Shown: positions 1-15,300, numbered from the stretch's first letter. The stretch: 64,000 bases of DNA from Primulina eburnea (GCF_022965805.1 NC_133101.1:4836001-4900000); one strand, 5' to 3'. Program-made: numbers and translations. The notes: a model not told the origin generated them from the letters alone.

Positions 1-300
1 TCAAGAAAGATGGAAAATCATTTTAGTTGATGCTAATACTTAGCACAATGGCAGTTCAAAACCGATCTACCGTAATCAGCAAACTGATTGTTGTTTAGGT
101 CCCTAGCGCCTTTTCAATACAGATAACCCTAATGAATAAATTGATTTGCAGCATTCTAATAATCGTCCTATTGGCCCCAAAGGGAGAAGCAGAACACTGG
201 CCCCAAAGGGAGAAGCAGAACACAAATGAGTGATCATGAAAATAAAATAAAGCATCCCCTTACATGAAACATGTTGGAAAATTAAGGATCACATTCTAAC
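1..300. other. GCN1 intron 35 (partial) with a tandem duplication
   Basis: No coding similarity was seen after the donor at 300/299. The stretch holds a perfect two-copy 26-bp tandem repeat (172-197 and 198-223, unit beginning TGGCCCCAAAGGG). The next GCN1 exon is not within the window. Confidence 0.7.
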
Positions 301-3300
301 CTCACTCAGTCCTTGAGCAGCTCCAGACCGCTCAACGTTACTGCCATCAGACTTCAGAGTAGCTAATAACCACGGGACAAGGTCCAGGAAGTTCTCTTCT
401 CCCATTCCTTTTATAAGAGAACCAAGGGCTCTTGCGGCAACAGACCTGACTTCAGGAATTGGATCAAGAAGGACCTGCAAAAAGATAAATTATCATTACT
501 CTAATCTGAAATTCAAAGCATTGGATACATAGGAATTGATAAAGGTACCTTCTTTACTTCGGGAAGAAGTAAGCCTATATATGGAATCATATCCTTTGGC
601 TCGGTAACTAATGAACACATATTTCCAACTATTTGAGCAGCCTTCTTTTTTGTTTCAGCACTCCTCTCCCTCAACCCTCTATGCACTATAGGCACCACGA
701 GTGCAAGAGATGGAGCATCTACAGTATTTATGAAGGTTGTCTGTAGATATAATACAACGAATTGGACACTGATCATACAATTTGGATAAACACAAACAAG
801 GAAATGAATGCAGTAAATTAAGTTACCTGGAGAAGAATATCAAGAGAATACTTTGTATGGTCATTGGGATCCATAAGACTCATCAAGAGAGTGGGGACTA
901 GAGCAGATATTTCTGGATTTTTAATTACACTTCCAACCTGAAAAAGAAAATACCCATTCACAAAATATTTGGCAAAAATCCAATCACTGGAACATGAAAA
1001 AAAATTACTTACCTGCTGGAGGGCGGTTTGCCCAGCCGACTGAACTTTGGGATGAGTATCTGTCAAAACCTGCATTATAATAGCACATACATAAGCGAAT
1101 TTGTTTATACTCGTGTTTGTTTATGCATCATGTACAGACAAACCTCAGTCAACTTCGGAACAATCTTGGGAAGACACTGAGACAATTGCTGTGGAGCACA
1201 GTAAGCCATTGCTCCTAGTAATTGTACGCTACTTTGCTTTGTTCTCCAGGCTTTATCTTCAAGGCCCTATAGTGAGAAAATTAACGGGTAGCTCATTTTC
1301 AACTTGGTTCTATTTCAGCAAAATAAGATTTCTTGACTTCCATTTCAAAAAATAATGTATGAACAATACTTGCAAATTCAGAAAAAGCATCTACAAATTA
1401 TTGAGGAAAAATGAATGTTTTTTCACAGGTAAATACAATCATTCTGACAATTACATTAAGAACAGGCAAAAGAGGGAATAATCATTCTGGGGTGGACATC
1501 AGGTAGGGCCTTTTTTTTTGGTTCAATACAAGATAACAGCTTCTCTTCTCATAAATCACCAGATTTACAGTGCATGGTTGCTTCCTGTAGGCAATGTAAG
1601 CGTCCACAAGCGATTAATACTTGAAGCATATATTTAATTATCCAAGACGGTGTTTGCTTTAATAATTAAAAAGAATAACTTTCATGGACATGCAAACCCA
1701 GAAAATTTGTAAACATCTCAATCAAGTGTTCTAAAAAGTAGACTACCGACGGTACTGGCCACCTAAGCACCAAGGTGGCCTTAGGCAGTTTTTCTTTTTT
1801 ATCTAAATATCTTATTTTTCTTGTTTATCTCAGCATTTCATCAATAATTCCTTTACATCGGATTTAAACTCAAAATCAATGATATATTCTTCCTCTTTAT
1901 ATGATACAAATTGATTGAAAAATACATCAAACGATTTTTTTTAGAAAATTAAAAATAAAAAAATTCTATATATTACGTAAAGTAGATTCTAAAAATTGGG
2001 ATGGTGAGCGACCGCTCAGCACTCACCGGCTGGAAGGCGCCTTTTAGAACATTGATCCCAATAATTTAGCAACTCTAAGAGCATGTTTTAATTAAATCAT
2101 TTCAAATCAAAGAACTTCAAATTCAGTTGATTGGAAGTTTTTTTTTATTATTATTAGAAACTATCATTTCATTATAATAATTATAATTTAGGTTACATCC
2201 CAAATTTTTTGAACAAACACAAACCTTTCAATTCAAGTGCAACTTAAATGATTTTGAAACTATGTTGCCAACAAGGCCATCCAGGAAAAATCCTAATCTT
2301 GTTGATATATACGCATGAAATCATTTCAAAATCAAGAAAAATAACTATACTAGATACGAGCACCAAGGTACAAATTTCAGCTGCTTTCCTTTGGTAAATC
2401 CATTTAATGTAAAAGATGGATTCAGCTCGCAATCATATAAAATTGTTTCACGTATGAATTCCAGAAGATAAAACTAACACATCAACAGTCAACTTTGGAA
2501 AACACAAACAAATTCAAACCTATTATCAATCAGAGGAATAAAAGAAAGATTTTACCCTAACACCCAAGCTAATTTATTTCCACTACCATAAATCAACCTA
2601 AAATATTTCCAAGTTTTGCGGCTATTTTAGTGAAACAAGTTAACCATAGGGAAAGAATCTTAAATAAACCTTCAAAAGAGATGGAAGAACTAATTTGACT
2701 CCCTGAGCAGTAAGTTGAGACATCATTGCACGAGCCGCACACTCAGCAGCTTCTCGAACTGCAATAACTTGATCAGAAAAGGATACTAGAAGCAGGGGCA
2801 ACATCTGAATAACGTACCTGAAAAAAGTTCAGAAAATTTCTCAGTACATGCTCAATGAGCGAGTGTTCCAAAGCGTAATATATGTGCACTTACGGTTCAA
2901 ACAATCTTCCCAGCTTTTCACAGAAACATTCAAAGGCCAGCAAAGCCCCTTCTCGGCTTTTTGCAGAAATTCTACGATCACATAGAATACAAATTTATTT
3001 GAATTACAAATCCCATTAGGCATAAATAAGCAGAATGATGCAATGACAGGTAAAATATGATAATAGGGAACACAGATGAGAGCAGATATCAAGAATTTAC
3101 ATGCTTTTTTATAGGAAAAAATATTATATTAATAAGATAAAAGCTATAAATTACAAGATGTTTTTAAGAATGTATAACAAACATGTAATATGGTCAATAA
3201 GACAGCATGACAGCCATCACATTGAGCTTCACGGTTTGTCCACAAATAGCTTGTGTTAATTTGTGTCCTTCAACAAGACGTGAATCAAAATCATGTAAGA

Positions 3301-6300
3301 AAATAATCTTATCAGCACTGAAACATTTGTAGAACATGTCCATAATCTAAATCAAGTCTTGTTTTGTACATCTAGTAAATTTACAACTACTTGTTCATGG
3401 CTTATTGAAACAATCGTGCCTAGGTAAAAACTGAATCCTAAATCGTATGAGGTAGAAAATGGTCGAGCACATAATATCAGGAAAATATGCATGCAAAAGA
3501 AGCTTGTCCTTTCATGTTAATCCACGACAACCATCAAGCCGTAATGAAAACATCTTCCTGTCAAAAGATTAATATCAAACTACAAGCATATTTTTTATGA
3601 TAATCATTTTAAACGAGTCTCTGACTCAGATAGAAAAAACTTGATTTGGATATAACAATCCTTTAAGTTGTAATGTACCACAAATAGCGTGTTTCCCTTT
3701 ACATCAACAAATAACATTTGTTTCAATCACAAGGTTGATTTGCAAGTCGATGAATGGTAAAAATGAACCTCGTAAAGAATAACTATGAAGAATATTTTGA
3801 GCTATATAAATTGATAAAAATTAATAATTTGTCAGCCTACAAGGTCCATAAGAAGTCACAGGTGTATAGTACAAAAAATAAGATGGAAGATAATGCGTGA
3901 AGTACTTGAGATTTTTACACTACTCCCATCTTGCAAAAGCAACACGTTGAAGATTCAACCCAATATTAGTAGATAAACAATAGATCGAGGCCATTTCATA
4001 ATAACTTACCTATCTGAAAGACCAACTCGCAAGGCTGTCATGATATCGTACTTCTTCAAACATGAGATTCCAAATCCCTTAACCACCCCTGCTAATCCAA
4101 ATGCTGCGCCACGACGTTGACCGTATTTCTCACTTTTCATAAGCTGATCGAGCAGTTTGGAAACAAGAGCAGGGGCCTCTTCCTGATGCACAAGATATCA
4201 TAATGCCAATTAGTTTAAGCTCCTTGCAAAGAATAGAAAATAAAATAAGAGACTGGTTCAGTAACCTACGACTCAACAAGAAATAAGTATTTATCTAGCT
4301 CCTCTACCACAACAAAAATCGAGTGTCGGCTTATTGCATTGAGGAAACAGAAAGAGAATTTGTGTAAAGATTGGGGCGGTTGACCTTTTTTTTCCTCCTT
4401 CTCAAGGCGTCAAAGCTAAAATTTAGCAAATGGGCCAAATAAAAATTTTAAAAAAAAAGAACAAAAGAAGCTTGGGTGTTTAGCAGCATTAAGGGATAAA
4501 ACATGTTTTGCAGAATCAGCTCAAAATTTTGAGGATTGAAGGCATGGCGGAACCAATCCAAATGAACCTATACACAGGCAGAAAAACTATTCCATGAAAT
4601 TTGTAACCTATCAGATATTTTAATAATACATATAAACTCAAACCATGATCATATTATTTATGGTAAATACATACAGTGCAATAAATTAAAAGTGTTCTAC
4701 TTACATTATTAGAACAATAGTTTAAATTACGAAATGAAAGAGTGACCATACAAGTTTTTTTGTATAAATATACACAAGTAAAAATTAACAAACATTTATC
4801 CAAGAAACCTTTTAAATACATTATTAAAAATATGTTTCGCACCAAATAAAAGATAGAAACCTTCAGTAGATGAGGAATATGTTTTGCCAAAGATATTACA
4901 TATCGGTGAACTACAGGAACCACACACATATCAACAAAAATGAATTTTCTTGTAACTGTAAAATAAAATCTGACACTTTTTACTCTTTATGTGTACGATA
5001 AGCTGTCATCAAATCTACCATCAGAATACCTGTTTTGATGACATTAGTGGTGACAGGCACGTTGAAACTGCCCGTTGAACAGCTTCAGAGGGAGTGTTCA
5101 AAACTTCCAACAACTTTTCCACCACGGCATGAACTTTGGGATCACCCTATTACATAACAAAATTCAATTTAAACTTACAGCAATATTTCCAACTTTGTGT
5201 GAGCAATAATTACAAGGAAAAAATTAAGACCTTCTTTAAATGTTTTGCCAAGGCACCCGTGAATATAACCACACCTTCACGAACCAAATCATATCTTTCC
5301 TCATCCGATGCCTGCAAAAAGAATCCCAAAGATACCAAGACCAGCGATCAACTTTTTGTATGACTTACTACTGTTTCCATCTATTTGAATTTATAATCAG
5401 TATGCTATGATCAATATGACCACATTGTCTACAAATTTAAACTACTCAAGCAAGTGGAACAGAATAGTTGAAAATCTAACATCCAGCATTTGAAGATGCA
5501 GGTACTGACCTTTTTGTTCAAGTAATTCTCAAATATGGGAAACAACAACGAAACACTATCTCTTCCATGCTTGTCAATAATCATAATACCAGCATCAATC
5601 ATTCGTCCTCGAACATCTGCATTTGGATCAGCCTGCAGTCATAAATTGTTCGTGATGCACGTTCATTATTTTCCAGACAGATAAAACTAAAGGCAAGGGC
5701 ATTTGAGGAAACTAAATAAGTAACAAACCATGTAGCAGAGGTAAGTAAAATTGTGTCTACTTGACTTCTTTAAACATTTTGGTCTAAATAATTTGAGGAG
5801 GTGCATCAGAATAAACTTATCCAATGTTATTGACCTAGCTTGCGAGAAGTGAGGGATAAATACCAGAGCTCGTGATATCAGGAATGTCATCACAACTGGA
5901 AGATCTTTGGTTTGAAGAACATCTGCTGAACAGTGTAAAGCTAAGGCAATCCCTTGTCTGCCCACCCAACCAGCGTCAATATTCTCCTCAGGAATTCCAA
6001 CATCACGGATATATAAAGAAAACAAGGTTGATAGAGACTCCTAAAATTAGTCACCATTAGAAAACCACATTGGCTATACACCAGTTTGAAAGTTAGATCG
6101 GTAAATCACCTGAATTGTATCAGGGTTTTCATCCATGGCCGCAGCAAGTGCCTCCGCAGCAGCAACTCGAACAGAATAATTAAGATGTGAAAGTGCTTTA
6201 AAAAGTCCAGAGTAATCAGTTCCAAAGTCATATCGATAACAATCCCACACAACTTCTGCAGCTCCTACGACTGACTGCGTACGGTGAGGAAGTATTTTAT

Positions 6301-9300
6301 CAGTTATCTTTTTAGATAGGAACTAAGTTTTTAAGAAAAAGACACAAATCCAGGAAAAGAATTTTCTGCTGGTCTAGTGATTGGTGCTGCACAAGAAATC
6401 GAGCATAACATTCCAAACTATGTTTCAAAATAAAGGTCATCAAAGTTTCTAAGCATTTCCATGACATCTTATTATTATTCCTATCTTTTCCAAAAATCCC
6501 AGCCCTCCCAAGAACCATTTATTCAATTTACCACATTTTTACGCAATGTTTTTTCATCAAGCAAAGACATAGAATAAATCTAGGGGTTGCATGATAAACG
6601 TGAATAGGTAAAACTGACTTATAAATGTCAGAAAAACAGATGAGTACAGTACATGATAAGCATATACTCATGGTTCACCGCTGCGGTCATGGAACGGCCG
6701 TTCCGGAACGGGAACGGCTGATGACGAGATCCGTGACCGTTTCGGGAATGGAACGATTGATGACGAGACAAAGTTCCAGTCGGTGAGAGCAGAAGCCCCC
6801 TGGAACACCATTTTGCGTTGCAAAACAGGCGATTTCTCGGCCATTGTGGAACGTGAACAGCCTACTATAAAAAATTTGGGGTTTTCTTCTCTATTTATAA
6901 TTTCAGGTCCACTTTCCTTTCTCTGCCACCAACATCCTTCCAGACTTGTTTTTGTATTTTTAAATTTATTAGCAATAGAAATACAAGATGCTTTTGGTAA
7001 AATAATTATGCCTGGTTACGCTATTTTGATTAATTTGATGTCTGTTGTATTTTAGTAATGCTGTGTAACTTTCAAATATATGCATTGGTGTGACAACAAA
7101 TATGTTTTAACTTTTAATTTTTATTTGTTAAAAATAATCTATATAAATATCCATTATCCATCGTGATTTATATATTTTTAAGTTTTTATCAAAAACTTTT
7201 TAAATAAATTTTTTATTTTGTTTAAAACAATTTGGGACAATCATCGTGACCGTTCTGCTACGTATAACTTGAACAATAGCATCCACAACGGCCTTAGCAT
7301 CCGTTTTGGCGAACAATGCTCCCATATATCTCAAATTACAAGAACACTTCAGAGCAAAAGTCTAACACCAAAGAAATTCCCTTGAAAGGGTTTCTAACTG
7401 CTCCACATTGTATAAATAAAATATTTTTTTCTTTCGATAAGAAAATAAGATCACTAGTAAACAGTAAACAAAAATGTTAACATGAAGATAAAACATCCTC
7501 TTAACGCTACTACATGACACCCCACTTGGCCTTTCTAGTCATGACATAAAACATCTCAAATGTGTGACCATTAATTAGCAATGAACAAAATGGAATTCCT
7601 TCGGGTTGTGCTTGGATTGATTGGATTTTAAATCCATTTATTTCAAATTATCTGACTTCCTTTAATGGGAAAAATTCAAGTGAATTTCAAATCCAATCCT
7701 TGAGCCTTCATTTGGATTAAGGTTCCGTGCATGGAACAAAAAGTCGCAAGTTTTAATAGAGAATATTTACAAGAACAGAAATCGTAGCTCTCCAACGACC
7801 AGATTCAAGGGTGGTGCCAAGACCCCACGCTTAGGGGCAGGGCCGATCCTATTCAGAGTCATAAGAGGCCAAGGCCTCAGGCCCATATTTTTTTGGGGCC
7901 CTAAAATTAAAAAAAAAAATTATATATATATAAAAAATGAATAAAAGCATGTTTAATTTATAAATATAAATAATCAATAAAATATCAAATAAAAGCCTGT
8001 AAAATTGCTCTCCTTCTCACCGCTCCACTCTTCTATCTTTCGTCTTCTCCATCTTCGACTCCAGCATCGGTTGCACTTGCTCAGCCTTGTAAGTGTATTA
8101 ATGTTATGTACGGTAATAATTTGTATTATAATGATTTTCCCCCTGAATCTTGCTACTTGAATAATTTGATTTCTATTGATATATTGGATTTAGGTTTGTA
8201 GTTTTATGATTTAAATGTAATTTCTTTACAAGTTGAATTTCATTACGCGTCATTCTTCTTCTAAATTTCAAGGTGTTAGTCCCCAAATCCCTAAATGTAC
8301 CGATAAAAACACCGAAAACAAGAAGAGAAGGAATAATCCAAATCCTAATAATCGAAAAGTAAATATATAATCCAAACCAAGTTAAAACAGTGAAAACTGC
8401 TAAATTCTTCAAAAAGAACGACAAAAAAGACAAAATATGAGACAAGGCCTCAAGAATTTTAACTGCAATTTTTAGATGTTGATGATACTTCGGGACTTGG
8501 GCTTTTTATGCATCTTCAATCTAGAGAGGTTACAAAGTGCAGACGATGAAACATTGTTGAGGTCTTGCAAGAATCTTGAAAATTCTTTGACTCATAAGGG
8601 TTGTTCTGATATTAATGGGGATAATCTATTTTCAGAGTTGACATTCTTGAGGTGGTCATTACAAGAGAAGCAAAATCGGCCATTGATGTAGTGAATTACT
8701 TGAAGAAAATGGATGGGTGTTTCCCAAATGCTCATATTGCTTATAAAATCTTGTTGACTATCTCGATCACAGTAGCAAGTGCAGAGCGAAGTTTCTCAAA
8801 GTTAAAGTTCATCAAAACTTTTCTCCGATCAACAATGTCACAAGAAGATTGAATGGATTGACTATGTTATCGATTGAGAAAGAATTACTGAACAACTTGA
8901 TAATATAGACTTGATTAGTATTTTTAGCTCTAAAACTGTTAGGCGGGTTGTTTTTTAGTGATCATTTGGACATGTTTTGATATTTTATTCATTTAATTTT
9001 TATATTGTCTTTAACGTATTGATTTAATTTGAAAATTGCTATGAACTAAAAAAAATATGAACACACATTATGATTCAGAGGCTTTTTTTTAAAAGTTCGA
9101 CTCAGGCCAAAATATTGTTAGGATCGGCCCTGCTTAGAAGACACAAAATCTTTGAAGGATATTATCTTAAAGATATAATATAATGTTAGGGGGATCTTGG
9201 ACAATGGCTCGGCAAAAGAGGAAAAATCTTTTGGAGGGTGGTGATCCATGGCATTTGTTGGGGTATCTGGTTAAAGAGAAATAGAAGAATCTTTGAAAAT

Positions 9301-12300
9301 TTGGAAGACAGCGCAGAAGAATGTTGGGAAAAAATCAAGATCAAGATAGCAAACTGGATTGGAAATACGAAAGAGTTTCAGAGTTTATCGATATTAGATC
9401 TTTTAACAGATTGGACTTACGTTTATTGCTAATTTCATGATTTCATCTTTCTTGGTAGTGGACCACTAGTCTACTTCATGTAAAAGAAACACTCTTTTTT
9501 TAAAATAATATTATCAAGTTTCTTATAAAAAAAAGTGTATTTTTATTACAAATAAAAAATTTACAAATCACATTATTAATTTTGGGTGAAGGGTGAATTT
9601 TATTTATTTTCTCTGATATTTATTATTTTTTCAGAATTCAGATATCATATAATATAAGGTAAATAACTATAAACTGGAAATGAGGATCGGTTCTGCATAT
9701 GGCTCTGCCCTGCATTTGTAATCCTGCTAGTACTTAATTTCCTGAACACTTACGGGGTTCTACACAGGATAATAGAAACTCTACTTCCATCTCCACTTTG
9801 AGTAGCCCCTTCCAAAATGAAGATTCCAAAAATAAAGGTGTCATATTTTCAAGAATTAAGGAATCTCATCAAGAACACCTCCAACCACCACTCCCAACCA
9901 TCCAAACTAAATCATCTAGCATCCCCCCTCCCCTTTTTTTGCATGAGCTGACCGATGAAAAGGAGTGTGACTTCCCCAAGCTTGGGCTCGCTCTTCTTGC
10001 TCAATTCCGAACGCTGTTTTGGTTGCACTTTCTGTTTGATTATTCAGCACTGGTTGAGACACGTTTGCTACTGTTGTCGGTGTTTTGGGGTTGAGATTCT
10101 GGGCTTTTGCCTCGTTGAGTCTTGTTCGCTGCGACATTCAGCTTCTGTTCTGTAGGTATTCGATTATATGCCTTTGTGTATGTACTATGACCTCTATGGA
10201 AACTACTGCTATCGTTCCGCGTCCAGCTGCGACCACTGAAAGTAACACGGTGGCACCAACTGATGTTTTCCCGTATCAAGGGCAAGGAAATGCTCACCTT
10301 GAAATGCCTACTGTAGGCATCACAGAATTGAGCAGTGGATATATAGAGGGTAATATAACTGGGCCCGAGGTTGGTATTAAACCTGTTGGCACTACTGTGG
10401 TTTAGTGGTAACAAACCAGGTGCTAATGCTAAGGAATCACCTCATGTTCAGTATGCTCGGAGGGTTCCAAGGGTCCCCTTTGTCAATATATTTAAAGACA
10501 ATCGAATGGTGAATGAGTCTAGGAAACTTGAGTTCATTGCTCCTGGAACCAACAGACTGAAATTCACATACGACGATATTGACTCAGTTGAAAAGACATA
10601 CGGGTTTTGCTTGTTGAGTTATGTCATTAGTGGTAGACCCCCAGCTACTGCCTTACTAGATTTGGTAAAAAGATGGGGGAAAGATGTTCGCTTCCAAACT
10701 CATGAGAGTGGATGGATTGTCGTTACATTCCCTTCTGCGGAACTAAGGGATTCGACACTCAGTGAGGGACCATATATGGTTTATGGATACCATTTATTTA
10801 TCAAAGAGATGCCACTATGCTTCCGATTCATGGAAGAAGATCTGAATGCTATGCCGGCTTGGGTTCAAATCCATGGCTTACCCCCGAACTGTTGGAACCA
10901 CTTAATACTCAGTAATATAGACTCTGAATTGGGCTCATCGATACATATGGATCTACTGACCCATTACAGGTGGAGCTACCCATTGGGAATGTCAAGTTCG
11001 TGTTTGAGCAAGACATCAAATTCTGTAGTGAGTGCCGTAAAGCTGGACATGACAACACATACTGCCCCAATTCGATTGGTGGTTAACATGCAGCGGGCAC
11101 AAGTCATAATCCAGCCAATTCTACATGGTTTCACTCAAAAAGTGTGGCTTGGAGACGTGATAAATCACGAGGCCAATCGAGGATGGTTAGCAAACACAAA
11201 CATGCTCCGCCTAGAATGGATAACCCGAATAACCCCAGCGCAGAATTGCAAGGCCCATCTGAACTACTTCCCACGGGTGAGGTTGAGAAAGTTACAGAAA
11301 TCGGGGTAGTGGAATGTGTACAGCCTACAAATATTGATAGTGACTTACATAAGCTAATTGATAAGGGAAAACAAGTTGTTGAAAGTGAATTCCCGATGTT
11401 AGGGGATACGCCCGCACATCCTTATGAGGAAGATAAGGCATTTATAGAGATAAACAAGCAAGAAAAGTAATAAGAAGAAAAAGAGTGAGAAGAAAAATAA
11501 GAGTAAGAAGAAGAAGAACGGTGGGTTGCAAGGGCAGAAGGACAAAAATTTGTCCAAATTCCAAGAGGATTTTGATGATACAAACTCTTGTGATATAGAA
11601 TACTGGGTACCGGGGAATCGAGACTTGGAATAGAGATACTTTGTAAATGAATAGACGGGGGAGCAACCCACAATTGCCTCTGGTTGTAGATGAAGATTGC
11701 TTGTTGGAATATATAGGGGACTCCACAAGCCCCTAAAACAAAGGCGTGTTCGTGGCAAGATGAACACTATGTTTTTGGTATTTTGGAGTCTAAGTTGGAT
11801 GAGAAATCTTTGCAAAGCATGATGTGTATCCATCCCCCAGGTATGCAAGCATGTAATAATTTCTTGCTTTCTAATAGAGGTAAGATCGTTGTCTTGTGGA
11901 ATCCAGACACTGTCGATATTAGTATGCGCAGGTTATCCATCTTCAGGTGACTTGTGTTAAGAGCAAACAATTGTTCTTTATATCTTTCGTTTATGGTTTC
12001 AACACAATAGTGAAACGTCGTGCCCTTTGGGAATATTTTGAAATACTTTGGGATAACAAATACTTTGGGGATAACTGCCAAGCTCTGTGGATGTTGCTTG
12101 GAGATTTTAACAGTTTATTGACTCCTAATGAGAAAAAAAGGGGCTTACCGGTAAAGAATTATGAGATTAATGATTTTGTGGACTGTGTTAACTCACTTGC
12201 CTTGCAAGACTGGTTCTTAGGTTGCTTTTACACGTGGTTCAGTCCTACTGTGAGCAGAAATTGGATAGGGTACTGGTTAACTCTGTTTGCATGCAGTCCA

Positions 12301-15300
12301 ATCTTGATGGCATATCAAACTTCTTGGCACCAGGATGTGTCTCGAATCACACCTTGACAGTGATAGCACTTCTGGATCAGCGTAGTATAACTAGGAAGCC
12401 ATTCAAATTCTTCAACATGTGGACGCTCAGTGCTGGTTCTGGGGATACTGTGGAACCATGGTACTTGGCAATACAGACTAAAACAATTATTTAAAAGGTT
12501 GAAACGCCCACTGCTGGCCCTGAACTCGATGAGATTCAGCAACATCTCAGCAGGTGCTAGGGCAGCAAAAGAGAGACTTGAAAGATTACAGGTCTCGATG
12601 CTTGCGAATGGTGTTATGGCTGATGAGTACAAAGAGATTAGAAGGGACACCAAAATGTTAATGGAAGCGGAAAGATCGTTCATTGCTCAAAAGACAAAAT
12701 ATGATTATATCAAACAAGGGGACAGATGCACCAAATTCTTTCACGATCTTATCTTTTTTTTTATACGAAACTAAAATTTATTAAAATATTAGGTCGGATT
12801 ACAAAGGAGAGTAATCCTGAGAACTTGATTACAGAATCATGCTTTCACGATCTTATCAAGAGAAACAACAAGAAACGATCAGTAATGGCAATACGAAAGC
12901 AGGATGGTACTACCACTACAAGTATAGCTGAAGTTGCTGAACAATTTCTTAACTTCTACAAAAGTTTACTGGGTACTAAGGTGGAAAGAACAAGTGTGCA
13001 CCGGGACACCATAGAACAAGGGCCGTGTGTACAGCATATTCATTGGCCGCGACTCACTGCTCCAGTCACCATGGATGAAGTCAGACGTGCATTGTTTGAC
13101 ACTGATAATGACAAAGCTCCTGGCTTGGATGGTTATGGCTCGTTGTTTTTCAAGAGGGCTTGGAATACAATTGCTAGAGATGTTTTTGAAACGGTAAAAG
13201 AGTTTTTTGTCGGTGACAGACTTTTGAGACAGTGGAACCATTCCATTAAAGCGATGGTCCCGAAATCGGTGGATGCTTCATTCTTTTTTTTGATAGAAAA
13301 CTAGATTATTATTAAAATTTGATGTTACATAGGGTGTGCGGATAAGTAATCCGCAACAACATTACAAGAAGGGTAAGTCACCACAAACCCTCTGACATCC
13401 GTACTTAATACTCAATAATCACAGACTCTATGACATCATATTACAATTATCACAAGCAAACAAAATTACAGTCTCTTATCAAATCCGAAATTCCCAAATG
13501 ACTGTAGCCTTTCAAATTTGTTGTCCAGGATGCAATTCTGAATTTCATTTTCTCCCATACATGATCGACGGAGTCCTCCACATCTTTAAATATTCTTTTG
13601 TTCCTCTCCAACCAGAGGGACCAAAATACGTAATGAGTTATCAAGTACCTAGAAATTGCCGAATTTTTGTGTATGTGGCACACAGAGTCCGAGTAGAAGA
13701 GATCTCTCGCTTGCCTCGGTGGATGCTTCTTTTGTCCATGACTATCGACCGATTTCTTGTTGTACAATGTTCTACAAAATCATTTCCAAAGCCCTAGTGA
13801 GAGGTTGAGGAAGGTCGTTGCTGGTATAGTTGATGAGGCGCAGTCAGCTTTTATAGAAGATCGATCCATTGTTGATAATATTCACCTTGCTCAAGAACAA
13901 TTGAGGAAATACTCTCGTAAGCGAGGCTCCCCTGGGTGCATGTTGAAGGTTGACATTCGAAAAGCATATGATACGGTGGATTGGAACTTCTTACATGAGG
14001 TACTCACTTGCCTTAACTTTCTTAAAAAATTTGTTTATTGGATTTTAGAATGTGTCTCTACAGTGTCATACTCCATTATGCTGAATGGCCAATTCCATGG
14101 GCACTTTGATGGTAAAAAAGGACTACGACAAGGTGACCCCATTTCTTCCTTCTTATTTACTCTGTGTGGAGGTACTTTCTAGGTCACTCAACCGCATATC
14201 AAGAGCAAGCTCGCTTGGTTTCCATCCGAAATGTAAGAACTTTCATGTAACACAATTTGCATATGCAGATGATTTACTCTTGCTTTCTCGAGGTGATATA
14301 CAAAGTGTTTCCATGGTTATGAACTGCTTGAATGAGTTTGGGGATATGGCAGGGTTGCTAATTAACCTACTGAAATCGAACATTTACATGGCCAGCATTG
14401 AACCATATGTCCAACAGAGTATTTTGCAAATAACTCGATTCTGCCAGGGTGAGCTCCCTTTTCGTTATCTTGGGACACCATTAGCTTCGAGGAAGCTGCG
14501 GTCATCGGATTATAGCCTACTTGTAGATGTTGTGGGGAACAAGATAAAGACATGGCCACGTCATTCTTTGTCGTATGCAGGGAAACTTGAACTCATTCGA
14601 TCAGTGATTCAGGGAGTGGAATGTTTTTGGCTATCTATTCTACCTATCCCGACTAACATCTTACATGTTATTCATGCTATGTGCAAGAAGTTTGTGTGGC
14701 CAAGCAAGCATCCTCCAATTGCTTGGACACAACTTTGATCTGCAAAACGTTATGGAAAATTCATATGAAGAAAGACAGCATGTGGATTAGATTGGTGAAT
14801 CATACGTACAGCAGTTTTGATAACGTTTGGCAGTGGACATGGAGAGGGGAAGACTCACCGTTGGTTAAGCTGATTTCGTGTATAAGGGACAGGTTGGTGT
14901 GTGCTTTGGGGTTAGTGCATGCAGCAGCCACGTGCTTAGATGGTTGGTTTAATGGTAGAACAGGGCTTCGTCATGCATATCAGTTCTTTGCTAATTCAGT
15001 GGGAAGATGGCCTTGGAAGCCTCTCTTGGCGAAATCTTTCATCCTCCCAAAACATCGAGTTGCCCTTTGGTTATTTGCTCATAACAAGTTCCTTACTCTG
15101 CATCGACTTGGACATATCACTGATACATCTTGTGCACTTTGTACTGTGAATGCTGTATCTTTTGATCATCTATTCTTCTGGTGCAGTGTCTCGACATGTA
15201 TCTGGGATGGAATTCGGAAGTGGCTTGGGATGAGGAAGTCCATGAGATCTTCAACAGCTGTGCTTAAAGCTTTTAGAGGAGTCTACCGAGGCAATTCAGT

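Noticed and set aside
9798..10414. Overlapping open frames on both strands as separate genes
   Set aside because: They lie in the 5' region of the LINE; only the plus-strand frame leading into the DUF4283 region has supporting similarity.
11399..11848. Minus-strand open frames with FFFLLLFFF runs as membrane proteins
   Set aside because: They are antisense to the A/G-rich end of LINE ORF1 and the start of ORF2.
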